From: Sphingoaurantiacus capsulatus
GTDB taxonomy: Bacteria; Pseudomonadota; Alphaproteobacteria; Sphingomonadales; Sphingomonadaceae
Reading direction: 5' to 3'
NCBI RefSeq assembly: GCF_042648405.1
Contig: NZ_JBHRXV010000011.1
Span: 682,001-746,000, forward strand
DNA: 64,000 nt
Shown here: positions 18,660-26,097 of the stretch, piece by piece
How the letters are laid out: every line of letters begins with the position of its first letter
Numbering within the stretch: position 1 is the stretch's first letter
Notes under the pieces: model-generated
What the model saw: the letters and a program-made list of their open reading frames with translations, nothing else
Told to the model about the DNA's origin: nothing
The model's database searches: none
Translations under genes and position numbers: made by a program

Positions 18660-20537
18660 TTATTGGCACGCCAAGCACTCGTCGTAGTCCTTGCGCTCGA
18701 CCTCGAAGTCGACGGCGCGCAGCTCCGACGTGTTGTCCGTTTCCACCCCGCCGGCAAAGCCCGCGCGCTGGATGCTCTTCGACCGACAGTAATAGAGCGA
18801 CTTGATCCCCAGCTCCCAGGCGCGGAAATGGAGCATCAGCAGGTCCCACTTCTCGATGTCGGCCGGGATGTAGAGGTTTAGCGACTGCGCCTGGTCGATA
18901 TAGGGCGTGCGATCCGCCGCCAGCTCGAGCAGCCAGCGCTGGTCGATCTCGAACGCGGTGCGGTAGGTCGCCTTCTCGTCGACCGTCAGGAAGTCGAGAT
19001 GCTGGACCGAGCCGCCCTGCTCGAGGATCGAGTTCCAGACCGCGTCGGCGTTCTTCGCCTTCTCGATCAGCAGCTTTTCCAGATAAGGATTCTTGATCGA
19101 GAAGCTGCCCGACAGCGTCTTGTGCGTGTAGATGTTCGCCGGGATCGGCTCGATGCAGGCCGAGGTGCCGCCGCAGATGATCGAGATCGACGCGGTCGGC
19201 GCGATCGCCATCTTGCAGGAAAAGCGCTCCATCACGCCCATGTCGGCGGCATCGGGGCAGGCCCCGCGCTCGGTGGCGAGCGTCATCGACGCTTCGTCGA
19301 CCTTGCCGCGGATGTGCTTGAAGATCTTCAGGTTCCACGACTTCGCCATCGCGCTTTCGAACGGCACGCCGCGCGCCTGCAGGAAGCTGTGATAGCCCAT
19401 GACGCCGAGGCCCACCGAGCGCTCGCGCATCGCCGAATATTTGGCGCGCGCCATGTCTTCGGGCGCCCGCTCGATATAGTCGGTCAGCACATTGTCGAGG
19501 AACCGCATGATGTCCTCGACGAACTGCTTGTCGCCGTTCCACTCGTCCCAGGTCTCGAGGTTCATCGACGACAGGCAGCAGACCGCGGTGCGGTGCACGC
19601 CGAGGTGATCCTTGCCGGTCGGCAGCGTGATTTCCGAGCAGAGGTTCGAGGTCGACACCTTGAGGCCGAGATCGCGGTGATGCTTCGGCATCGTCTTGTT
19701 CACGGTGTCGGCGAAGATGATGTAGGGCTCGCCCGTCGCCAGCCGCGTCTCGACCAGCTTGATGAACAGCGAGCGGGCATCGACTTCGCCGCGCTTCTCG
19801 CCGGTCTTCGGGCTGACGAGGTCGAACGGCTCGCCGTTGCGCACCGCTTCCATGAAGGCGTCGGTGATCAGCACGCCGTGGTGCAGGTTCAGCGCCTTGC
19901 GGTTGAAGTCGCCCGAGGGCTTACGGATTTCGAGGAATTCCTCGATCTCCGGGTGGTTGACGTCGAGATAGACGGCGGCCGAGCCGCGGCGCAGCGAGCC
20001 CTGGCTGATCGCCAGGGTCAGCGAGTCCATCACGCGGACGAACGGGATGATGCCGCTGGTCTTGCCGTTGAGGCCGACCGGCTCGCCGATGCCGCGGACA
20101 TTGCCCCAATAGGTGCCGATGCCGCCGCCGCGCGAGGCGAGCCAGACATTCTCGTTCCAAGTGTCGACGATGGCGTTGAGGCTGTCATCCACCGAATTGA
20201 GGTAGCAGCTGATCGGCAGGCCGCGCCCGGTGCCGCCGTTCGACAGCACTGGCGTCGCCGGCATGAACCACAGCTTGGAGATATAGTCGTAGACGCGCTG
20301 CGCATGGTCCTGGTCGTCGGCATAGGCCGAGGCGACGCGGGCGAAGAGATCCTGGTAGGTCTCGCCCGGCAGCAGATAGCGGTCGTCGAGCGTGTCCTTG
20401 CCGAACGCGGTCAGCAGCGCATCACGCGACGCGTCGGTCTCCACGTTGAATCGCGGCTTGTGAATGGGATCGGGCATCGGGCCCGAAACGCCGGTCAGGC
20501 TGGCCACGGCCGCTGCCTCATTACCGCTGAACTCCAT
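18660..20537 (-). CDS. nrdA: class Ia ribonucleotide reductase, alpha (catalytic) subunit without ATP-cone
   Basis: It encodes 625 residues. It reduces nucleoside diphosphates to deoxy forms with NrdB. The catalytic set is readable: SNLCSEITL (Asn, radical Cys, Glu), substrate-reducing Cys in LPISCYLN and in VCCLSSMN, radical-transfer tyrosines in KSLYYCRS, and the C-terminal thioredoxin-reactive pair CLAC. The protein starts directly with the catalytic domain; the roughly 90-residue N-terminal ATP-cone of E. coli NrdA is absent. A NrdR-like box lies upstream. The spacing to nrdB (260 bases) holds a hairpin repeat and a palindrome. Confidence 0.96.
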   Translation of the reverse strand: MEFSGNEAAAVASLTGVSGPMPDPIHKPRFNVETDASRDALLTAFGKDTLDDRYLLPGETYQDLFARVASAYADDQDHAQRVYDYISKLWFMPATPVLSNGGTGRGLPISCYLNSVDDSLNAIVDTWNENVWLASRGGGIGTYWGNVRGIGEPVGLNGKTSGIIPFVRVMDSLTLAISQGSLRRGSAAVYLDVNHPEIEEFLEIRKPSGDFNRKALNLHHGVLITDAFMEAVRNGEPFDLVSPKTGEKRGEVDARSLFIKLVETRLATGEPYIIFADTVNKTMPKHHRDLGLKVSTSNLCSEITLPTGKDHLGVHRTAVCCLSSMNLETWDEWNGDKQFVEDIMRFLDNVLTDYIERAPEDMARAKYSAMRERSVGLGVMGYHSFLQARGVPFESAMAKSWNLKIFKHIRGKVDEASMTLATERGACPDAADMGVMERFSCKMAIAPTASISIICGGTSACIEPIPANIYTHKTLSGSFSIKNPYLEKLLIEKAKNADAVWNSILEQGGSVQHLDFLTVDEKATYRTAFEIDQRWLLELAADRTPYIDQAQSLNLYIPADIEKWDLLMLHFRAWELGIKSLYYCRSKSIQRAGFAGGVETDNTSELRAVDFEVERKDYDECLACQ

Positions 20538-20617
20538 AGCGCCATTCCCCTGCTACACCGGCCTATGGATCGAGGCTTGGACGCTCATCGCGCCCGGGTC
20601 GACGGCGAATTCACGCC

Positions 20618-20644
20618 ATCCCCGATATCCTCGCAATCCACAGG
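20618..20644 (-). repeat. 27-base motif shared with 9470-9496 (copy 2, upstream of nrdA)
   Basis: The reverse complement begins CCTGTGGATTGCGAGG and differs from copy 1 at two positions. It contains TGTGGATTG, a weak DnaA-box-like core, about 80 bases before the nrdA start. Confidence 0.6.
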
Positions 20645-20675
20645 GCTAAACCCCTCCGGAACATGGCGTCACCAA

Positions 20676-20714
20676 CACGGATCGCATCGACTCCGATGCT
20701 AACATCGATCCGTG
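20676..20714. promoter_or_regulatory. inverted repeat upstream of nrdA
   Basis: CACGGATCG (20676-20684) and CGATCCGTG (20706-20714) are exact complements with a 21-base spacer, next to the NrdR-like box. A protein-binding site or leader hairpin is possible. Apart from this, the 27-base motif and the NrdR-like box, I see nothing definable in the 386-base divergent space 20538-20923. Confidence 0.45.
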
Positions 20715-20718
20715 ACAT

Positions 20719-20734
20719 CCACATGATATAGTGG
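20719..20734. promoter_or_regulatory. candidate NrdR box
   Basis: CCACATGATATAGTGG is an imperfect palindrome with the CCAC...ATAT...GTGG outline of NrdR boxes (consensus close to ACACWATATMTWGTGT). NrdR with bound dATP normally represses ribonucleotide reductase genes. Usually two boxes about three helical turns apart are found; a second is not obvious here. Confidence 0.6.
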
Positions 20735-20923
20735 TGACCCCCCAGTCCCAGAACCATATCCTGTGCCTAAATCGATAGGGTCGCAAGGGGGCGAATCTTA
20801 ATTTTTTCGTTTTCCGAGAGTGTCCAAGGCGCTAGCGGCGTCGGTCGTCAAGGATCGTTAATGGACCCCGCAAGGGCCTCGCGCTAGAAGCGCTTCGAAA
20901 GCGATTTCAACGGGGGACGGCAA

Positions 20924-22444
20924 GTGACGGTAATTCGCCAGGAAGATGTAATCGAATCAGTGGCGGATGCCCTTCAGTTCATCTCCTATTACCATCCGAT
21001 GGACTATATCCGGGCGCTGGGCCGGGCCTATGAGCTCGAGGAAGGCCCCGCCGCGAAGGACGCGATCGCGCAGATCCTCACCAACAGCCGCATGTGCGCC
21101 GAGGGGCATCGCCCGATCTGCCAGGACACCGGCATCGTCGTCGCCTTCGTGAAGGTCGGCATGAACGTCACCTGGCAAGCCACGATGACCGTTGAGGAAA
21201 TGATTAACGAAGGTGTACGCCGCGCCTATCTCCACCCGGAGAATCGCCTGCGCGCCTCGATCGTCGCCGACCCCGCCTTCGGCCGCACCAACACCCGCGA
21301 TAACACGCCCGCGATCACCCACATCGAGTTCGTCCCCGGCGACCATGTCGAGATCACCGTGGCGGCAAAGGGGGGCGGCAGCGAGAACAAGACCAAGTTC
21401 GCGATGCTCAACCCCTCCGAATCGATCGTCGACTGGGTGCTGGAGATGGTCCCGAAGATGGGCGCCGGCTGGTGTCCGCCGGGCATGCTTGGCATCGGCA
21501 TCGGCGGCTCGGCCGAAAAGGCGATGCTGCTGGCGAAGGAGTCGCTGATGCTCCCCATCGACCTGGCGGAGCTCAAAAGCCGCGGGCCGCAGAACAAGAT
21601 CGAGGAGCTGCGCATCGAGCTTCACGACAAGGTCAACGCGCTCGGCATCGGCGCGCAGGGCTTGGGCGGCCTCGCCACCGTGCTCGACGTCAAGATTCTC
21701 GACACGCCGACGCACGCCGCGTCGAAGCCGATCGCGATGATCCCCAATTGCGCCGCCACGCGCCACGCGCATTTCACGCTCGACGGCTCCGGCCCCGCCT
21801 ATCTCGAGGCGCCGAATCTCGCCGAATGGCCGAAAGTCGACTGGAAGCCGTCGAAGGAAGCGATCCGCGTCGATCTCGACGCGCTGACGCCGGAAGTGGT
21901 CGCCTCGTGGAAGCCGGGCGACCGCCTGCTCTTGAACGGCAAGATGCTCACCGGCCGCGACGCCGCGCACAAGCGGATGACCGACATGCTGGCGAAGGGC
22001 GAGCAGCTTCCCGTCAGCTTCAAGAACCGAGTCATCTATTATGTCGGCCCGGTCGATCCGGTGCGCGACGAGGTGGTCGGCCCGGCCGGCCCCACCACCG
22101 CCACCCGCATGGACAAGTTCACCGAAACGATGCTGGCGGAGACCGGCCTCATCGCCATGGTCGGCAAGGCCGAGCGCGGGCCGATCGCGATCGAGGCGAT
22201 CGAAAAGCACAAGGCCGCCTATCTGATGGCGGTCGGCGGCGCGGCCTATCTCGTCTCCAAGGCGATCAAGGGCAGCAAGGTGCTTGCGTTCGAGGACCTC
22301 GGCATGGAGGCGATCTACGAGTTCGAGGTGCGCGACATGCCGGTGACCGTCGCCGTCGATTCGACGGGTGAGTCAGTGCACCATACCGCGCCGTTGGTGT
22401 GGCGCGACAAGATCGCCAAGGCAAAGGCGCTCGAGCCGGCGTAA
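20924..22444 (+). CDS. class I (iron-sulfur) fumarate hydratase
   Basis: It encodes 506 residues; GTG start preceded by GGGGGACGG. It interconverts fumarate and malate in the citric acid cycle. The N-terminal domain has HRPICQDTGIVVAFVKVG (first cluster Cys, about residue 64), GWCPPGMLGIGIGGSAEKA and IPNCAATRHAHF, supplying the three cysteines of the 4Fe-4S cluster. The C-terminal beta-subunit domain begins about residue 325 and contains YYVGPVDPVRDEVVGPAGPTTATRMD and MVGKAERG, both family hallmarks. Fused alpha plus beta is the normal arrangement. Oxygen-sensitive by family. Confidence 0.96.
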   Translation: MTVIRQEDVIESVADALQFISYYHPMDYIRALGRAYELEEGPAAKDAIAQILTNSRMCAEGHRPICQDTGIVVAFVKVGMNVTWQATMTVEEMINEGVRRAYLHPENRLRASIVADPAFGRTNTRDNTPAITHIEFVPGDHVEITVAAKGGGSENKTKFAMLNPSESIVDWVLEMVPKMGAGWCPPGMLGIGIGGSAEKAMLLAKESLMLPIDLAELKSRGPQNKIEELRIELHDKVNALGIGAQGLGGLATVLDVKILDTPTHAASKPIAMIPNCAATRHAHFTLDGSGPAYLEAPNLAEWPKVDWKPSKEAIRVDLDALTPEVVASWKPGDRLLLNGKMLTGRDAAHKRMTDMLAKGEQLPVSFKNRVIYYVGPVDPVRDEVVGPAGPTTATRMDKFTETMLAETGLIAMVGKAERGPIAIEAIEKHKAAYLMAVGGAAYLVSKAIKGSKVLAFEDLGMEAIYEFEVRDMPVTVAVDSTGESVHHTAPLVWRDKIAKAKALEPA

Positions 22445-22447
22445 CGC

Positions 22448-23875
22448 CTAATAGGCGTTGCGGTGGAACAGCACCCGCAAGGTCGACACCAGGATGCGCA
22501 TGTCACGCCAGATCGACCAGTCGACGACATATTCGAGGTCGGACTGGATACGATCAACCAGCGCGCCGCGCGTCTCGGTGGCGCCGCGGTGGCCGCGCAC
22601 CTGCGCCAGCCCGGTAAGGCCGGGCTTCGCCGCGTGCCGCTGCCAGTAGCGCTCGTCGATCTCCCAGAACAAATGGCTCTCGGCGGTCGAGCCGAGCGCG
22701 TGCGGGCGCGGGCCGACAATGCTCATCTCGCCGGTGAGCACATTCCAGAGCTGCGGCAGCTCGTCGAGGCTGGTCGCGCGGATGAAGCGCCCCACCCGCG
22801 TCACCCGGTCGTCATCGCGGAGGGTCGACACCCGCCCGTCGCCGTCGAGCCGCTCGATGCGCATCGAGCGGAACTTGTGCATGCGGAACTGGCGATTGCC
22901 CTCGCCCACCCGTGTCTGCGTGAACAGCACCGGGCCACGCGTGTCGAGCTTCACCGCGATGGCCACAATGCCGCAGATCGCCAGCGCGAGTGGCGACGAC
23001 AGGATCACCAGCACCAGGTCGAAGACGCGCTTGATCGTGCGGTCGCGGGTGCCAAGCGGGCCGCGCCCAACCACCATCGTCGCCCGGTCGCCGAGCCGGC
23101 CGGTGCCGATCGCGCCGACAGCATCAAGCTCGGGCGCGAGGATCTCGGCGATGATGCCGATGCCCTTGAGCGTCGATGCCCAGGCCAGCCGCCGCTCCGC
23201 CGGGCAGGCGACGATCACCCGGTCAGCGCCGCGCAGCGCGCGACCGAGCCGGTCGAGCGCCTCGGGATCGGTGAGGCTCGGTTTCAGCCCCTGGCCCGCG
23301 GCATGGATATAGATGTCGGCGCTGACCGACGGCGGGTGAGCGCCATCGATCAGCAAGACGCTGGTATCGACGCGGTCGCCCAGCAGCCGGCGTGCCAGCA
23401 GTCGCGTCGCAGCCCGGCCGAACGCCACCGCCACGCCGCCGGTGAAAACCAGCAGCAGGAAGGCGAGACGCGAATATTCGCCCGACGCCTTCAACAGAAA
23501 CAGGATGATGACCGCGCCGATCAGCGCGCCGAGAAAGGCGGTGACGCCCTTGCGCATGCTGAAGGTGGTGCTGGTCAGCGTATCGAGCTGGAACGCGCCG
23601 ATGTTGAGCGCCAGCAGCACGTGCAGCGGCAGCAACAGCGTAAGCACGTCAGGCGCCCACTCGGTCGACGTGAAGCCGAAGCGAATGGCTGTCGCCGCCC
23701 CGACGCCAACCGTGATAGCGACGAGGTCGATGACGAGGTAGATGGCGTAGAGTTGCGCGCGCTGGGCGGCCTTGTCGCGGAGTGGAGGCTGCGCGGCCGG
23801 GGCAACGCCGATCGTCGCCGGCGAACCCTCCGCCGGCGCCCCTTCAACTTCGACTCGCGACGCGACGAAGTTCAT
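22448..23875 (-). CDS. polyprenyl-phosphate sugar-1-phosphate transferase (initiates polysaccharide repeat unit)
   Basis: It encodes 475 residues from the ATG at 23875 (GGGGGGAACC upstream); a TTG four codons earlier is rejected. Four N-terminal membrane helices (about 40-165), a Rossmann-like central region (about 190-275), a fifth helix (KRVFDLVLVILSSPLALAICGI) and the catalytic C-terminal domain follow, the layout of WbaP/GumD/SpsB-type enzymes. Catalytic features: KFRSMR, then TRVGRFIRATSLDELPQLWNVL, MSIVGPRPHA and KPGLTGLAQV. It would transfer glucose-1-P or galactose-1-P to undecaprenyl phosphate. It converges with fumarase, three bases away. Confidence 0.93.
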   Translation of the reverse strand: MNFVASRVEVEGAPAEGSPATIGVAPAAQPPLRDKAAQRAQLYAIYLVIDLVAITVGVGAATAIRFGFTSTEWAPDVLTLLLPLHVLLALNIGAFQLDTLTSTTFSMRKGVTAFLGALIGAVIILFLLKASGEYSRLAFLLLVFTGGVAVAFGRAATRLLARRLLGDRVDTSVLLIDGAHPPSVSADIYIHAAGQGLKPSLTDPEALDRLGRALRGADRVIVACPAERRLAWASTLKGIGIIAEILAPELDAVGAIGTGRLGDRATMVVGRGPLGTRDRTIKRVFDLVLVILSSPLALAICGIVAIAVKLDTRGPVLFTQTRVGEGNRQFRMHKFRSMRIERLDGDGRVSTLRDDDRVTRVGRFIRATSLDELPQLWNVLTGEMSIVGPRPHALGSTAESHLFWEIDERYWQRHAAKPGLTGLAQVRGHRGATETRGALVDRIQSDLEYVVDWSIWRDMRILVSTLRVLFHRNAY

Positions 23876-23933
23876 GGTTCCCCCCAAAGGGAACCTTAGC
23901 GGTCAGGCAACTAGATTGCCAGCGCGCTAACCA

Positions 23934-24086
23934 TCAGGCGGCGACAAGCGCGATGCCCACGCCGGCGGCGGCGACGGCGATGACATAGGCGGCAACGGCG
24001 AGGCGCCGGCGCCAGGAAGCGCGCCGGCGCTCACGCGCCATGCGTACGTGCGGATGATACCCACGAGTTGATCGCCGGTCGGTCAT
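23934..24086 (-). CDS. 50-residue basic membrane protein
   Basis: Reads MTDRRSTRGYHPHVRMARER, then an Arg cluster, then one hydrophobic helix (LAVAAYVIAVAAAGVGIALVAA) reaching the C-terminus. A positive N-terminal half with a single C-terminal helix predicts N-in inner-membrane insertion. It lies between the WecB/TagA gene and the initiating transferase on the same strand, so it may belong to the polysaccharide transcript. No ribosome site is evident; no family known. Confidence 0.5.
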   Translation of the reverse strand: MTDRRSTRGYHPHVRMARERRRASWRRRLAVAAYVIAVAAAGVGIALVAA

Positions 24087-24176
24087 TTGCCCCCGATGGT
24101 GTCGTACGCAACTCTAACCGAACAACCGCGCCGTTTTGCCCCCGTCGCGGCTGTCCGTTCAGCGACTCTCACATCG

Positions 24177-24935
24177 CTATCTTCGCGACATCGACCGCCA
24201 CAACTCAACAGTCAATATTCGTGCGAAAATGATGTTGGTCGAAAAATAGCGATAGAACATGCGCCGCGGTTCCTGGATCACACGGTAGAGCCATTCCAGC
24301 CCCGACCGCTGCATCCAGTGCGGCGCGCGCTTCACCTTGCCGGCGACCACATCGAAGGTGCCGCCCACCCCCATGACGAAATCGACGCCGAGCTGGTCCC
24401 GCCAGCGGTCGATGAAATTCTCTTTGCTCGGCGAAGTGATGGCGACGAACAGCAGCCGCGCGCCCGACGCGGCGATCTCGTGCACCATCGCCGGCTCGTC
24501 GTCCCAGAAATAGCCGTTGTGATAGCCGGCGACCTTCAGCGCCGGGTGGCGCTCCACCAGACGGTCGCGCGTCGCCAGCACCATCTCGTCGGTGGCGCCG
24601 AGCAGATAGACGGGATATCCGCGCGCCGCCGCCAGCTCGATCAGCGCGTGGAAAAGATCGATGCCGGCGACGCGCTCGCCGACCGCATGGCCGACCAGCC
24701 GCGCGCCCCACACCACGCCCATGCCGTCGATGTTGACGATATCGCAGCCTTCTACCGAGCGACGGAGCTGCTCGTCGCGCCGCATGTGGACCAGCTTGGC
24801 GACGTTGACGACCGCATGCTGGGTGAAGCTGCGCGCGGCGAGCCGGCTGTCGATCCAGCGCACCGTCTCCGCCATCGACAACGGATTGAGTCGCGCGCCG
24901 GCGAAGTCGATGACGGGCAGCGGCGCGTCAGCCAT
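24177..24935 (-). CDS. WecB/TagA/CpsF-family (GT26) glycosyltransferase
   Basis: It encodes 252 residues from the ATG at 24935, overlapping the previous gene by 8 bases. It carries the family signatures: NVAKLVHMRRDEQLR, DIVNIDGMGVVWGARLVG (the acid box D-x-D/G-M-G), VYLLGATDEMV, YHNGYFWDDEP and the C-terminal block MGVGGTFDVVAGKVKRAPHWMQRSGLEWLYRVIQEPRR. GT26 enzymes add ManNAc or a uronate to lipid-linked intermediates. Expected to add the second or third sugar of the repeat unit. It is a peripheral membrane protein with a basic C-terminus. Confidence 0.93.
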   Translation of the reverse strand: MADAPLPVIDFAGARLNPLSMAETVRWIDSRLAARSFTQHAVVNVAKLVHMRRDEQLRRSVEGCDIVNIDGMGVVWGARLVGHAVGERVAGIDLFHALIELAAARGYPVYLLGATDEMVLATRDRLVERHPALKVAGYHNGYFWDDEPAMVHEIAASGARLLFVAITSPSKENFIDRWRDQLGVDFVMGVGGTFDVVAGKVKRAPHWMQRSGLEWLYRVIQEPRRMFYRYFSTNIIFARILTVELWRSMSRR

Positions 24936-26097
24936 GTGCCAGCGCCTCGCGCCGCCGTAGGAACGACAGCGCATAGAACGCCCAGGCCTGCGACCAGCGG
25001 CTGTAATCGACGCGGTTGGTGAGCCAGCGCGAGCGCTGATAGTGAAAAGCACCGCGGCGCGCGTCGTAGAGCGTCTCGATCATCCGCCTGCGCACCTTGT
25101 CCGCCAGCGCCAGGTCCGCCGCATCGCCGAGCAGCGCAAGCGTCACCAGCGCCTGCGCCGCCGAATGCGTCTCCTCCGGCCAGCGCTGCCCCGCATAGTA
25201 GCGCACCGCGCCGTCGGCATCGATGAAGGCCGCCTTGTAATAGGCATAGCCCGTGTCGATCGCCGGCTCGAACAAGTCGACGCCGAGCGCCGTCTGCAGG
25301 CGCCTCAGCGCCTCCAGATTATAGCCGGTGTGGAAGCCGTCGATGAAGCGATGGTGCGGCCGGGTGCCGTAGATCCAGCTGCCGTCGGCCGCCTGCATCG
25401 CCGCCGACCGCCGTGCCGCTGCCAACGCGCGCTCGGCGAGTCTGGCATCGCCGGTCGCTGCAGCGCCTTCCGCGACCCGCGCGGCGACCCACAGGTTGGC
25501 GTTGTGGACGAAGGTCGGGTCGCCGGGGATGTAGCCGTAGAAGAAGCCGTCACCATCGTAGCGCCCGAGTGTGCCGTCGAGGAACAGCGCCGCGTCGTCG
25601 GCCACCTCGGCGTAGCACCCCTCCCCGCTCGCCGCCGCCAGCGTCCGCAGCGCACCGGCGACATAGCAGGTGGTGATCGCGTTGGGGGTCCCTTCCAGCA
25701 CATGGAAGGCGCGCGCCTGCCAGTCGAAATGATAGCCCCAGCCGCTGTGCCGCCAGATGGTGCGATCGACGCGCACGTCGAGCAGCCAGTCGGCGAGTTC
25801 GCGCGCCTCGGCGAGCAGCGCCGCGTCGCCCGTCCGCCGCCATTGCTCGACCATCCCGAGCATGAACAGCGCGACACCTTTGGGATTGCGCCGCCGCGGA
25901 ACACCGACGAGCGGGCGGAAATTGACCGGCGAGCGCTTGAACGCCTGCAGCCAGGCGAGCCGCGCCAGCGGCCAGCGCCGGATCAGTGGCAAGGCGTTGA
26001 ACAGCCGGCTGTTGAGCCCGTCGAACGGGTCGTAGCCGGCGAAATCCTGGTCGCGCGCCCGATCGAGCAAGCGGTCGGCGACGGCGTCGGGGCTCAT
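24928..26097 (-). CDS. predicted alpha/alpha-barrel protein of polysaccharide locus
   Basis: It encodes 389 residues, soluble, no signal peptide. Repeated helical hairpins with Trp/Gly-rich turns (HSGWGYHFDW, GYIPGDPTFVHNANLWVAARVAEG, WIYGTRPHHRFIDGFHTGYNLEAL, RVDYSRWSQAWAFYAL) look like a six-hairpin alpha-barrel, as in glycoside hydrolases, epimerases and polysaccharide lyases. His and Asp in HHRFIDGFHTGYN could be active-site residues. I recognise no exact family. ATGA overlap with the fused dehydrogenase upstream and overlap with the GT26 gene downstream place it in the operon. A sugar epimerase, or a lyase/hydrolase acting on the product, is possible. Confidence 0.75.
   Translation of the reverse strand: MSPDAVADRLLDRARDQDFAGYDPFDGLNSRLFNALPLIRRWPLARLAWLQAFKRSPVNFRPLVGVPRRRNPKGVALFMLGMVEQWRRTGDAALLAEARELADWLLDVRVDRTIWRHSGWGYHFDWQARAFHVLEGTPNAITTCYVAGALRTLAAASGEGCYAEVADDAALFLDGTLGRYDGDGFFYGYIPGDPTFVHNANLWVAARVAEGAAATGDARLAERALAAARRSAAMQAADGSWIYGTRPHHRFIDGFHTGYNLEALRRLQTALGVDLFEPAIDTGYAYYKAAFIDADGAVRYYAGQRWPEETHSAAQALVTLALLGDAADLALADKVRRRMIETLYDARRGAFHYQRSRWLTNRVDYSRWSQAWAFYALSFLRRREALAHG

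Noticed and set aside
18999..20702. 567-codon forward frame
   Set aside because: Antisense to nrdA; composition of a shadow frame.
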